A DNA stretch of 32,628 nucleotides from an uncultured Christensenella sp. Its GTDB lineage: Bacteria; Bacillota; Clostridia; Christensenellales; UBA3700. The notes under the pieces were generated by a model that was given only the letters and a program-made list of their open reading frames with translations, was not told the DNA's origin and searched no databases. This document shows positions 17,533-25,387 of the stretch, piece after piece. Each line of letters opens with the position of its first letter. Positions within the stretch are counted from its first letter, which is position 1. Location: NCBI GenBank assembly GCA_910577795.1, contig CAJTNW010000017.1:1398-34025 (forward strand), written 5' to 3'. The translations under genes and the position numbers were made by a program.

Positions 17533-17560
17533 GCGGCACAATTTTTTGTGCCGTATTTTA
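17533..17560 (+). terminator. Terminator of the V-ATPase operon
   Basis: CGGCACAA (17534-17541) pairs with TTGTGCCG (17546-17553) over a TTTT loop, followed by TATTTTATG. It lies 27 bases after subunit D. Confidence 0.85.
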
Positions 17561-17698
17561 TGTTTAATACAATTACTACTAATGAAGTTGTAGGTATAAA
17601 TAATTTGAACTAAAATATTATTTAATACCGATTTTTGAACTATTATTTGTTATTAAAGTAGGAATTTTTATTATTACAATGATTAAATTATAAATTTA

Positions 17699-17727
17699 TT
17701 CATAATCGCAAAAGTTGCACATATAAT
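17699..17727 (+). promoter_or_regulatory. Promoter of the lipoprotein gene
   Basis: TTCATA (17699-17704), 17 bases, consensus TATAAT (17722-17727). The leader would be only about 12 bases but would include the GAGGTGA ribosome site. Confidence 0.6.
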
Positions 17728-17745
17728 TATTGTGTGAGGTGAAGT

Positions 17746-18456
17746 ATGAATAAAACTATTAAAAAAAGTATATTTATTACTATATTAACATTGATGACTA
17801 TAGTTATGGCTGTTATATTAGTAGGTTGCAATAAAGTAGATAAAAAATTGCAGTCAATGCAAAATAATATCTCTTATTTTAATAATCAAATGTTAGTTGG
17901 CGAAGATAGTAATTTTTATGTGGAAGTGGTTGATGGCTCTCGTGAAAAAACACTAATAGCAGATGGTGAAGTTGGTGAAATGGCGGAGTACTGCACAATT
18001 AATGTTACTCCTATAAATCTTGATATGACAAATAGAGTTTTGACTTTTAAACTTACTGGCGAAAATGGAGTTTATGAGGGCAGTTTGGAAAAAAGTATAA
18101 TAGGTATAAATTATAATGCTAATGTAGAAGAACCTCAAAAATTAGGCACTTTAAAAAATGTTACTATTGCTTTGGGTGAACAAAAATTTGAATATAATTT
18201 AAGTAGCATAAATGCAAATGGTATTGACTACAAAAAAGCAGTTGAGAGTGTATATAATAATTGTGCTGAAGATTTGGAAAGTATGTTTGATGGCAACACT
18301 TTTAAAAGCGAAGTGTATATAAAAATTTCTTGCGATAGGTCTAAAAACCCAAAAGAGTATTTTTGGTTTGTAAATGTTGTTGAAAATAGTGATAATATGT
18401 TTTGCGTGTTAATTGATATGCAAACTGGTGAAGTTATTGCTAAAAAACACAGATAA
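17746..18456 (+). CDS. Secreted lipoprotein with PepSY-like C-terminus
   Basis: The 236-residue product starts with a lysine-rich n-region and a long hydrophobic stretch ending in L-V-G-C28, a good lipobox, so it should be lipid-anchored on the outer face of the membrane. The mature part is soluble. The C-terminal 70 residues (YFWFVNVVENSDNMFCVLID, then MQTGEVIAKKHR) resemble a PepSY-type unit. There is no strong family match and the function is unknown. It stands alone with its own promoter and terminator. Inhibitory or chaperone-like roles known for PepSY proteins are possible but unproven here. Confidence 0.75.
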   Translation: MNKTIKKSIFITILTLMTIVMAVILVGCNKVDKKLQSMQNNISYFNNQMLVGEDSNFYVEVVDGSREKTLIADGEVGEMAEYCTINVTPINLDMTNRVLTFKLTGENGVYEGSLEKSIIGINYNANVEEPQKLGTLKNVTIALGEQKFEYNLSSINANGIDYKKAVESVYNNCAEDLESMFDGNTFKSEVYIKISCDRSKNPKEYFWFVNVVENSDNMFCVLIDMQTGEVIAKKHR

Positions 18457-18505
18457 TTTATTTGCTTAAATTAATCAAGATAATTGATAGATGAGCGGAA
18501 ATCAA

Positions 18506-18539
18506 GTCAAGTAACCAGTTATGGCTACTTGACTTTTTG
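18506..18539 (+). terminator. Terminator between lipoprotein gene and Cys-rich gene
   Basis: GTCAAGTA (18506-18513) pairs with TACTTGAC (18526-18533), with three more inner pairs (CCA/TGG) after a mismatch and a GTTA loop, followed by TTTTT. It can serve the plus strand; it also lies 3' of the convergent minus-strand gene. Confidence 0.85.
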
Positions 18540-18569
18540 CTATGTATTAAGGTAGTTAATGATTATTTA

Positions 18570-18779
18570 TTATTTGCAATTGAAGTTGTAGTTGTCATTA
18601 CCGCAATTGTTATTGCAGCCACAACCGCCACAGCAGCATAACCAAACAATAAGTAAAGGGATAATGCAGCCACAACCATTGTTGTTGCAACTATTACCAC
18701 AGCCATTACCGCAACCGCAGCAGCAAATAAGTATTAAAATAATCCAAATACATGAGCAGTTATTACCACATCCGTTCAT
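18570..18779 (-). CDS. Cysteine-rich small hydrophobic protein
   Basis: This 69-residue protein contains 18 cysteines (26%), with Gly and Asn making up most of the polar remainder. Two hydrophobic stretches, about 11-18 (IWIILILI) and 39-47 (IIPLLIVWL), each end in a CCC triplet followed by alternating Gly/Cys/Asn. Each half therefore has the same plan, as if duplicated. A textbook AAGGAGGT lies about 7 bases before the ATG, so the gene is real in spite of its low complexity. Clostridial genomes contain similar peptides, sometimes named by similarity to high-cysteine chorion proteins, with no known function. Metal binding or disulfide-linked spore or envelope material are guesses only. The stop is in the terminator-proximal region shared with the lipoprotein gene. 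Confidence 0.8.
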   Translation of the reverse strand: MNGCGNNCSCIWIILILICCCGCGNGCGNSCNNNGCGCIIPLLIVWLCCCGGCGCNNNCGNDNYNFNCK

Positions 18780-18859
18780 AACATTTACCTCCTTAAATTG
18801 TTGAGATGTTTATCTCTAGTTAATAGTACGCATAAATTTTTAAAAGTGTTACTAGCCTC

Positions 18860-18888
18860 TTGACAAAATTTGTAATTTATATTATCAT
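18860..18888 (+). promoter_or_regulatory. Promoter of glyS
   Basis: TTGACA (18860-18865), 17 bases, TATCAT (18883-18888). It gives a leader of about 100 bases in which I find no T-box features. Confidence 0.6.
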
Positions 18889-18995
18889 TATAATAAATAT
18901 TCATACGGCAACTTAGCAGTCATATTTTTATATAAATATAAATTGATAGTTGTAGTTATAAATAGTTTAATTTATAAATATTTTGAGGTGCTTAT

Positions 18996-20381
18996 ATGGG
19001 ACAATTAACAATGGATAAACTAGTTGCATTGTGTAAGTCAAGAGGTTTTGTTTTTTCTGGTAGTGAGATTTATGGTGGTCTTGCTAATACTTGGGATTAT
19101 GGTCCTTTGGGTGTAGAACTTAAAAACAATGTTAAAAAAGCATGGTGGAAAAAGTTTGTTACAGAGCAACCATTAAATACAGGACTTGACTGTGCAATTC
19201 TTATGAATCCTAATGTATGGGTTGCTAGTGGACATGTAGGCGGTTTTTCTGACCCTCTTATGGACTGCAAAAGTTGTAAGGCAAGACATAGGGCGGATAA
19301 TTTAATTGAAAACTATATTGCAAAGCATAATTTGAATATAAATATTAGTGGTTGGTCAAATGAACAAATGGAAAAGTTTATTATTGACAATAAAATTGCC
19401 TGCCCTGACTGCGGTAATAGTAACTTTACTGGGGTAAGACAATTTAATTTAATGTTTAAAACTTTCCAAGGTGTTAATGAGGATACTGCAAATACTGTAT
19501 ATTTAAGACCAGAGACTGCTCAAGGTATTTTTGTAAACTTTAAAAATGTACAACGTACTACTAGAATGAAAGTGCCTTTTGGTGTTTGTCAAATAGGTAA
19601 AAGTTTTAGAAACGAAATTACACCAGGAAATTTTACTTTCCGTACTCGTGAATTTGAACAAATGGAACTTGAATTTTTCTGCAAGCCAGGTACAGATTTG
19701 GAGTGGTTTGAGTATTGGAGAGCATATTGCCGTGACTGGTTGTTAGGTTTAGGTATTAAGCAAGATAGATTAAAATTGCGTGACCATGATAAAGAAGAGT
19801 TGTCATTCTATTCTAAAGCAACTACAGACTTTGAATATTTATTCCCATTTGGTTGGGGTGAACTTTGGGGTATAGCAGACAGAACTGACTATGACTTAAA
19901 AGCACATCAAACTACAAGCGGTGTAAATATGGAATATACTGACCCTGTTACTAACGAAAAATATGTACCTTATGTAGTAGAGCCTTCTTTGGGTGCAGAT
20001 AGAATGGTTTTGGCTTTCCTTTGCAATGCGTATGAGGAGGAAGAACTTGAAGGTGGCGATACAAGAGTAGTATTACATTTGCATCATGCGTTAGCACCAT
20101 ACAAGGTTGCGGTACTTCCATTGCAAAAGAAACTTACTGAAAAAGCAGAAGAGATTTATAAAAATTTATGCAAAAAATTCAGTTGTACTTTTGATGAAAC
20201 TGCAAGTATTGGTAAAAGATACCGCCGTCAAGACGAAATTGGTACTCCTTATTGCGTAACTATTGACTTTGATAGTTTGGAGGACAATTGTGTTACAGTA
20301 AGAGAAAGAGACAGTATGGCTCAAATAAGAATATCAATTGACGAGTTAGAAGAGTATTTGGCAAAGAATTTAGAATATTAA
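18996..20381 (+). CDS. glyS: Glycyl-tRNA synthetase, single-chain class II
   Basis: The enzyme charges tRNA-Gly with glycine. The 461-residue protein is the alpha2-type enzyme (GlyQS), not the alpha2beta2 form. It has SGSEIYGGLANTWDYGPLG at the N-terminus, a zinc-binding-like CKSCKAR / CPDC pair near residues 90-145, motif 2 (GKSFRNEITP and FRTREFEQMELEFF), motif 3 (SLGADRMVLAF) and a C-terminal anticodon-binding domain. GAGGTG precedes the start. It is a single-gene unit with its own promoter and terminator. Confidence 0.97.
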   Translation: MGQLTMDKLVALCKSRGFVFSGSEIYGGLANTWDYGPLGVELKNNVKKAWWKKFVTEQPLNTGLDCAILMNPNVWVASGHVGGFSDPLMDCKSCKARHRADNLIENYIAKHNLNINISGWSNEQMEKFIIDNKIACPDCGNSNFTGVRQFNLMFKTFQGVNEDTANTVYLRPETAQGIFVNFKNVQRTTRMKVPFGVCQIGKSFRNEITPGNFTFRTREFEQMELEFFCKPGTDLEWFEYWRAYCRDWLLGLGIKQDRLKLRDHDKEELSFYSKATTDFEYLFPFGWGELWGIADRTDYDLKAHQTTSGVNMEYTDPVTNEKYVPYVVEPSLGADRMVLAFLCNAYEEEELEGGDTRVVLHLHHALAPYKVAVLPLQKKLTEKAEEIYKNLCKKFSCTFDETASIGKRYRRQDEIGTPYCVTIDFDSLEDNCVTVRERDSMAQIRISIDELEEYLAKNLEY

Positions 20382-20393
20382 TAAAAACATATT

Positions 20394-20429
20394 TAAACCT
20401 GCGAGATTAGTTTAGCAGGTTTATTTTTT
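20394..20429 (+). terminator. Terminator of glyS
   Basis: TAAACCTGC (20394-20402) pairs with GCAGGTTTA (20415-20423) over 12 bases, followed by TTTTTTAT. Confidence 0.85.
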
Positions 20430-20450
20430 ATATTTATAATTTGTTGCATA

Positions 20451-20480
20451 TTGACACTTGATAAACATATATGGTAAAAT
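20451..20480 (+). promoter_or_regulatory. Promoter of the GH95 gene
   Basis: Consensus TTGACA (20451-20456), 18 bases, TAAAAT (20475-20480), with a start about 27 bases before the ATG. No sugar-regulator operator is recognised. Confidence 0.65.
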
Positions 20481-20513
20481 AAATGCATGATAATATGATA
20501 AACGGGAGCAATT

Positions 20514-22904
20514 ATGAAAATAAATTTTAACAAATCGGCAAGTAAACTTGGCAGAAATATTTTTTTGTCCAGTAAAAATAAGGAAATTGATATTTGGCAA
20601 CAAAATACTTTGCCTATTGGCAATGGTATGCTGGGTGGCAGTATATATGGTGAAGTTTTTAATGAAAGAATTATTTTTAATGAAAAAACTTTATGGACTG
20701 GTGGTCCATCACCAAAAAGACCAGACTATAATGGTGGTAATTTAATAGGCAAAGATGAAAACGGAAAATCCGTTTATGACTACTTTGCAGAAATTAAAAA
20801 ATTATTTGCAGAAGGTAATGATAATCTAGCATCTGTGCTATGTGATAAATTAGTTGGATTAACTGATGGGTATGGTTGCTACCAATGCTTTGGTGAAATT
20901 GACATTAAATTGCACCATAATTTTAAAAAGATTAAAAACTATGATAGGTGTTTGTTAGTTGATAAAGCAATTGCAGAAGTAAATTATAGTAGCGATAATT
21001 GCAAATACACACGTGAATATTTTGCGTCTTATAAAGATAAAGTTTTAGTTATTAAACTTGCGGCTAATGGAAATGAAAAATTGAATATGGACATAACTTT
21101 TCCATCTAGCCATGGTGGAGTAAGTGAGGCAAAAGGCAATAGCATAATTACTTATGGCAAAATGGCGGATAATGATTTGGCTTTTTATGCTCAAATGGAT
21201 ATTGTAACTGAAGGCAATGTTGATGCAAAAAATAATATGCTATGTGTAAACGATGCACAAGAGGTAATTATTGTTGTATCTGCTTGTACTGACTATGCAT
21301 TAAAATATCCTACATACAGAAGTGGCGAAAGTAGTGAAGAATTATCAAATAGAATTGATTTAATTGTGAAACAGGCTATAACAAAAGGATATAATAAATT
21401 AAAAGCAGACCATATTGCAGATTACACTCATTTGTATGATAGAGTTAAACTTGACTTGGGCGGAACAAACCCACAAATTACAACTGATAAATTGCTAAAA
21501 AAATATAGAAATGGATGTATTAAACCTAGTCAAAAACGATATATAGAACAACTTTTGTATAATTATGGCAGGTATCTTATGATATCTTCATCTCGTAGTA
21601 CGGATATTTTGCCATCAAACTTGCAAGGGATTTGGAATAACAGAGATAACCCGCCTTGGGGTTCAGATTATCACATGAATGTTAATTTGCAAATGAATTA
21701 TTGGCCAGCATATAATACTAATCTTGCAGAATGTGCCGTGCCACTAGTAAATTATGTGGATAGTTTGCGTGCTCCGGGAAGAGTAACTGCCCAAACTTAT
21801 TTGGGTATATCAAGTAAAGAAGAGGAAGAAAATGGATTTGTATTCCATACTCAAAACACCCCATTTGGTTGGACTTGCCCTGGCTGGGAGTTTAGTTGGG
21901 GCTGGTCACCTGCAGCAACTGCTTGGATTTTACAAAATGTATATGAATATTATGAGTATACTGGGGATAAACAATATTTAAAAGATAAAATTTATCCTAT
22001 GCTTTGTGAGTCAAGTTTGTATTTTAGCAAAGTTTTGGTAGAGGATAATAAGACTAGCAGACTTGTAACTGTACCTGCGTATTCCCCAGAACATGGACCT
22101 AGAACATTGGGTAATACTTATGAGCAGTCTTTGATTTGGCAGTTGTTTAATGATACAATAGAAGCATCTAAAATTTTAAGTATTAATAATGATTTTATAA
22201 ATGATTTGAAAAATAAAATTACTAAATTAAACCCTATTGAAGTTGGTGGTAGCGGTCAGATTAAGGAGTGGTATCACGAAGATAAATTGGGTAAAATTGG
22301 TCAACCTCATCACAGACATTTGTCACATTTACTAGGATTATTCCCAGGTGATTTAATAAACAAAGATTTGCACCCTGAGTGGCTTGACGCAGTAGTAGTA
22401 TCTTTAAATCAAAGAGGGGATAAAAGTACTGGTTGGGCTATGGGACAACGTATAAATACTTGGGCAAGAGTAGGCGATGGTGATAGAGCATACAAACTAA
22501 TTAACCAATTGTTTAAGTCTGGTTTATACTCAAATATGTGGGATGCACACCCTCCATTTCAAATTGATGGAAACTTTGGATATACTGCTGGTGTAACAGA
22601 AATGCTATTGCAAAGTAATTTAGGTTATATAGAATTATTGCCAGCATTGCCTAGTGAATGGAGTCAAGGTAGCATATCCGGAATAATTGCTAGAGGTAAT
22701 TTTGAAGTTGATATGGCATGGCAAAATTGCAAAGTAAAAAGTCTGTCTCTGCTATCTCATAATGGTGGTAATTGCGCGATAAAAATTGATAGTTATAAGG
22801 TTAACATTGTGGATAATAATGGCAATGAAGTTGCTTATACTAAAGAAAATGGAAAAATAATTTTTAACACTAAAAAAGGTATCGAGTACAAATTTAGTTT
22901 TTAA
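20514..22904 (+). CDS. GH95 glycoside hydrolase, probable alpha-L-fucosidase, intracellular
   Basis: This 796-residue enzyme of glycoside hydrolase family 95 is expected to release alpha-linked L-fucose (or the related L-galactose). The N-terminal beta domain shows LPIGNGMLGGSIYGEV and the NEKTLWTGGP signature; the (alpha/alpha)6 barrel holds H-M-N389-V-N391-L-Q-M-N-Y-W, S-P-E526-H and I-D685-G-N-F-G. These correspond to Asn421/Asn423, the general acid Glu566 and Asp766 of the Bifidobacterium enzyme AfcA. There is no signal peptide or membrane segment, so it acts on imported oligosaccharide. No transporter or fucose pathway gene is adjacent. The GGGAG site supports the start. Confidence 0.93.
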   Translation: MKINFNKSASKLGRNIFLSSKNKEIDIWQQNTLPIGNGMLGGSIYGEVFNERIIFNEKTLWTGGPSPKRPDYNGGNLIGKDENGKSVYDYFAEIKKLFAEGNDNLASVLCDKLVGLTDGYGCYQCFGEIDIKLHHNFKKIKNYDRCLLVDKAIAEVNYSSDNCKYTREYFASYKDKVLVIKLAANGNEKLNMDITFPSSHGGVSEAKGNSIITYGKMADNDLAFYAQMDIVTEGNVDAKNNMLCVNDAQEVIIVVSACTDYALKYPTYRSGESSEELSNRIDLIVKQAITKGYNKLKADHIADYTHLYDRVKLDLGGTNPQITTDKLLKKYRNGCIKPSQKRYIEQLLYNYGRYLMISSSRSTDILPSNLQGIWNNRDNPPWGSDYHMNVNLQMNYWPAYNTNLAECAVPLVNYVDSLRAPGRVTAQTYLGISSKEEEENGFVFHTQNTPFGWTCPGWEFSWGWSPAATAWILQNVYEYYEYTGDKQYLKDKIYPMLCESSLYFSKVLVEDNKTSRLVTVPAYSPEHGPRTLGNTYEQSLIWQLFNDTIEASKILSINNDFINDLKNKITKLNPIEVGGSGQIKEWYHEDKLGKIGQPHHRHLSHLLGLFPGDLINKDLHPEWLDAVVVSLNQRGDKSTGWAMGQRINTWARVGDGDRAYKLINQLFKSGLYSNMWDAHPPFQIDGNFGYTAGVTEMLLQSNLGYIELLPALPSEWSQGSISGIIARGNFEVDMAWQNCKVKSLSLLSHNGGNCAIKIDSYKVNIVDNNGNEVAYTKENGKIIFNTKKGIEYKFSF

Positions 22905-22963
22905 ATTTTTAATTTAACCCCGATTTTTGGAAAGAAATTGGAAAGAAAAGAAAGATTTTGGAA

Positions 22964-22993
22964 TAAACATATACCCCTTACTATTAGTATAAT
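22964..22993 (+). promoter_or_regulatory. Possible promoter of the TM2 protein gene
   Basis: TATAAT (22988-22993) has only a poor -35 (TAAACA, 18 bases upstream). The stretch 22920-22960 is purine-rich with repeated TTGGAAAGAAA-like strings. No terminator for the preceding gene is visible in this 183-base gap. Confidence 0.35.
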
Positions 22994-23087
22994 TAAAGTG
23001 ATAAAACAATGTAATTATTAATTAAACTATATGTATTCGTTAAATAAAAAATTGGTTTGTCGTAAGTAAATGCTATAAGGGGAAAAT

Positions 23088-23549
23088 ATGGATTTAGAAA
23101 AATATTTAAGCGATGAGGATAACTCTAAACTTTTAAAGCAAAAAGATTATGCCTTTAATGAAGAAAAATTAATTGAGAAAAAATCAATGATTTTAATTTC
23201 TGTCTTTGCAGGTATATTTGGGGTGGATAGATTTATTTTGGGTGATAAAATAAGAGGTATTTTAAAGGGGACAACTTTTGTAGCACTATTGGCTGGGATA
23301 ATGACAGTTGTTTGTATAATTGCTGGCAAAGTTTTTGACTATTATAGTGGTATAACTGGCTCTAGTATGACTATAACTTGGCAAGATAATGTAAGAATTG
23401 CAGGTCAAGGTCTAGCCAATTTGGCTTATAGTTTAATTGCACTTTTGGTAATTTATATTGTTTTTGCTATTGTAGATGGGGTTTTGTGCTATCAAAAAAA
23501 TATGAAGATAAATTATAAATTATTACAAAGCCAATTAAATAATAATTAA
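23088..23549 (+). CDS. TM2-domain membrane protein
   Basis: This 153-residue protein has a charged N-terminal region (1-33) and a first hydrophobic segment, FAGIFGVDRFILGDKIRGIL, that carries the TM2 signature (Gly-rich helix, Asp-Arg-Phe and a Leu-Gly turn). A second helix follows at about 63-85 and a further one at about 113-137. It is small for a transporter. TM2 proteins have no agreed function. AAGGGGAAAA precedes the start. It is monocistronic, closed by the terminator downstream. Confidence 0.75.
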   Translation: MDLEKYLSDEDNSKLLKQKDYAFNEEKLIEKKSMILISVFAGIFGVDRFILGDKIRGILKGTTFVALLAGIMTVVCIIAGKVFDYYSGITGSSMTITWQDNVRIAGQGLANLAYSLIALLVIYIVFAIVDGVLCYQKNMKINYKLLQSQLNNN

Positions 23550-23588
23550 AATTTAATAAATACAACATTAAAATAATAAAGTTATAAA

Positions 23589-23616
23589 AACAGCAGATTC
23601 TTTCTGTTGTTTTTTG
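23589..23616 (+). terminator. Terminator of the TM2 gene
   Basis: AACAGCAGA (23589-23597) pairs with TCTGTTGTT (23603-23611), including one G-T pair, over a TTCTT loop and is followed by a T-run. The rest of the gap to 23848 holds only the next promoter and leader. Confidence 0.8.
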
Positions 23617-23720
23617 TGTTATTGGTAGTAATTATAATCTAAATTTAGCAATAATTAGTATTAGTTATAAAAATATAAATAACATTTAGCAACTTTTCCT
23701 TAAAATGACATAAAAAATAA

Positions 23721-23749
23721 TTGTATATTTTAAATTTTTGTGGTAAAAT
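23721..23749 (+). promoter_or_regulatory. Promoter of the ECF S component-coaX-hom operon
   Basis: TTGTAT (23721-23726), 17 bases, TAAAAT (23744-23749). The leader is about 90 bases; I recognise no riboswitch in it. Confidence 0.6.
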
Positions 23750-23848
23750 GTTATCCATAAAGTAGTACCATTTTGGACTATATTTACATATAATTAATTA
23801 TTTTTACTAGATGGGTATTCTTTTTAGAAACTCAAGCGAGGTAGTTTT

Positions 23849-24589
23849 ATGAATAGCAAATCACGTAGTATTGCTATTAACAGCATATTAATTGCACTTA
23901 TGCTAGTTATGACTGTTACAATGCTTTTTACAGGTGGCATAGCACTTTTACCGCTTACAGTACTGGTTGTTGGTATGGTAATAATGGGTATGGGTACAGG
24001 TATTATTTTAGGATTAACTTTTGGGTTAGTTACTCTTATATCAGCCTTTATATTTCCTTCACCAACAGCACCATTTTTTCAAAATCCTTTAGTGTCTTTA
24101 TTGCCACGAATATTAAGTGCCTTTTTTGCATATTTGATTTTTAAATTGTCACAATTTGCACTGAATAAATTAAATAATAAAATTAAAAAACCAATTAATG
24201 AGTATGTAAAAAAATCAATTTCTACTGTTTTAGGTGCGATTTTTGTAGTGTTTTTTAATACTTTATTTGTGCTATCAATGATTTGGATATTGTATAATGG
24301 CAAAACTTTTGGTGAAGTTTTTGTGAATAAAACTTTTATTATGGGCTTAGTTACAATAAATTTTGTGGTTGAAATTATTGTCACTCCAATATTATCCGTG
24401 CCTGTAGCATTTGCAGTTGATAAATTTTTAAAGAAAAACAAAAAACAAGTTGTTACAGATAAAGATATTGAATATTTAGAAAATATAAATTATATTGAAA
24501 GTGTAGATAAAGATTATAAAAACATTGATATTAATGAAAACAATGTTGATAGCAATATTAATCTTGAAAATGAAGATTTTAAAAAATAG
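23849..24589 (+). CDS. ECF transporter S component, probably for pantothenate
   Basis: The 246-residue protein has five or six hydrophobic helices through about residue 200 and an acidic, Asn-rich cytoplasmic tail. The GTGIILGLTFGLVTLISAFI and NPLVSLLPRILSAFFAYLIF segments match the pattern of ECF substrate-binding (S) subunits, which bind a vitamin and depend on a shared energising module encoded elsewhere. The pantothenate kinase gene starts 15 bases downstream, which makes pantothenate the most likely substrate (PanT-like). This rests on context, not on residues. GAGGT precedes the start. Confidence 0.75.
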   Translation: MNSKSRSIAINSILIALMLVMTVTMLFTGGIALLPLTVLVVGMVIMGMGTGIILGLTFGLVTLISAFIFPSPTAPFFQNPLVSLLPRILSAFFAYLIFKLSQFALNKLNNKIKKPINEYVKKSISTVLGAIFVVFFNTLFVLSMIWILYNGKTFGEVFVNKTFIMGLVTINFVVEIIVTPILSVPVAFAVDKFLKKNKKQVVTDKDIEYLENINYIESVDKDYKNIDINENNVDSNINLENEDFKK

Positions 24590-24604
24590 TGGAAGGGGTA
24601 ATAT

Positions 24605-25375
24605 ATGTTATTAGTAATAGATGCGGGCAATACTAATATTAAACTTGGTATTTTTGATGGTGATGAATTAGTATTTTCTTGGCGAATGAGTGTTAAAGTT
24701 ATGCGTACAGCGGACGAGATGGGTATAACTATGCAAAACTTGTTTACAACAAAAGGTATAAGTTTTGAGGATATAGATGGTATAATTATGAGTTCAGTTT
24801 CGCCTTCTATCAATTATACAATTGAGCATGCTTGTATGCACTATATGAATATTAAGCCAATGATGGTTGGCGTTGGTGTAAAAACAGGACTTAATATTAA
24901 ATATTTAAATCCGCATGAGTTAGGTGCGGATAGAATAGTTAATAGTGTTGCTGGATTTAAACTTTATGGTGGACCTTGTATTATAGTGGATTTTGGTACT
25001 GCTACAACTTTTAATATGATATCTGATAAAGGTGAATTTTTGGGTGGTGCAATTGCTCCGGGCATAAAAACAAGTCTTGATAGTTTGGTTAACAACGCAT
25101 CTAAACTTATGAGGATAGAATTAAATAAGCCAGATGTAATTATAGGCAAAACAACAGCACAAAATATGCAAGCAGGTACTATTTATGGTTTTACTGGACT
25201 TGTAAAATACATTACTCAAAAAATGAAAGAAGAGTCAGGCTTTACCAATGCAAAAGTAATTGCGACAGGTGGTCTTAGTGAACTTGTTACAGAAGTCGAC
25301 AGCAAAATAATAGATATTATAGATAGATATTTGACTTTAAAAGGATTAAAAATTATTTACAATATGAATAAATAA
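24605..25375 (+). CDS. coaX: Type III pantothenate kinase
   Basis: The enzyme phosphorylates pantothenate, the first step of coenzyme A synthesis. The 256-residue ASKHA-fold protein has the N-terminal phosphate loop DAGNTNIKLGIFDG, the PHELGADRIVNSVAG motif, and VDFGTATTFNMIS with GGAIAPGIKTS. The length is normal. GGAAGGGG precedes the start. It sits between the ECF S gene and hom in one operon; hom follows after 12 bases. Confidence 0.95.
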   Translation: MLLVIDAGNTNIKLGIFDGDELVFSWRMSVKVMRTADEMGITMQNLFTTKGISFEDIDGIIMSSVSPSINYTIEHACMHYMNIKPMMVGVGVKTGLNIKYLNPHELGADRIVNSVAGFKLYGGPCIIVDFGTATTFNMISDKGEFLGGAIAPGIKTSLDSLVNNASKLMRIELNKPDVIIGKTTAQNMQAGTIYGFTGLVKYITQKMKEESGFTNAKVIATGGLSELVTEVDSKIIDIIDRYLTLKGLKIIYNMNK

Positions 25376-25387
25376 TGGAGGTAATAT

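Noticed and set aside
18592..18804. 70-codon Gln/Pro/Leu-rich frame opposite the Cys-rich gene
   Set aside because: It is the antisense of the Gly/Cys/Asn repeats. The minus-strand gene has the perfect ribosome site; this frame has none.
18889..18995. Possible T-box leader before glyS
   Set aside because: The leader is only about 100 bases and has no T-box core, specifier stem or antiterminator hairpin that I can find.
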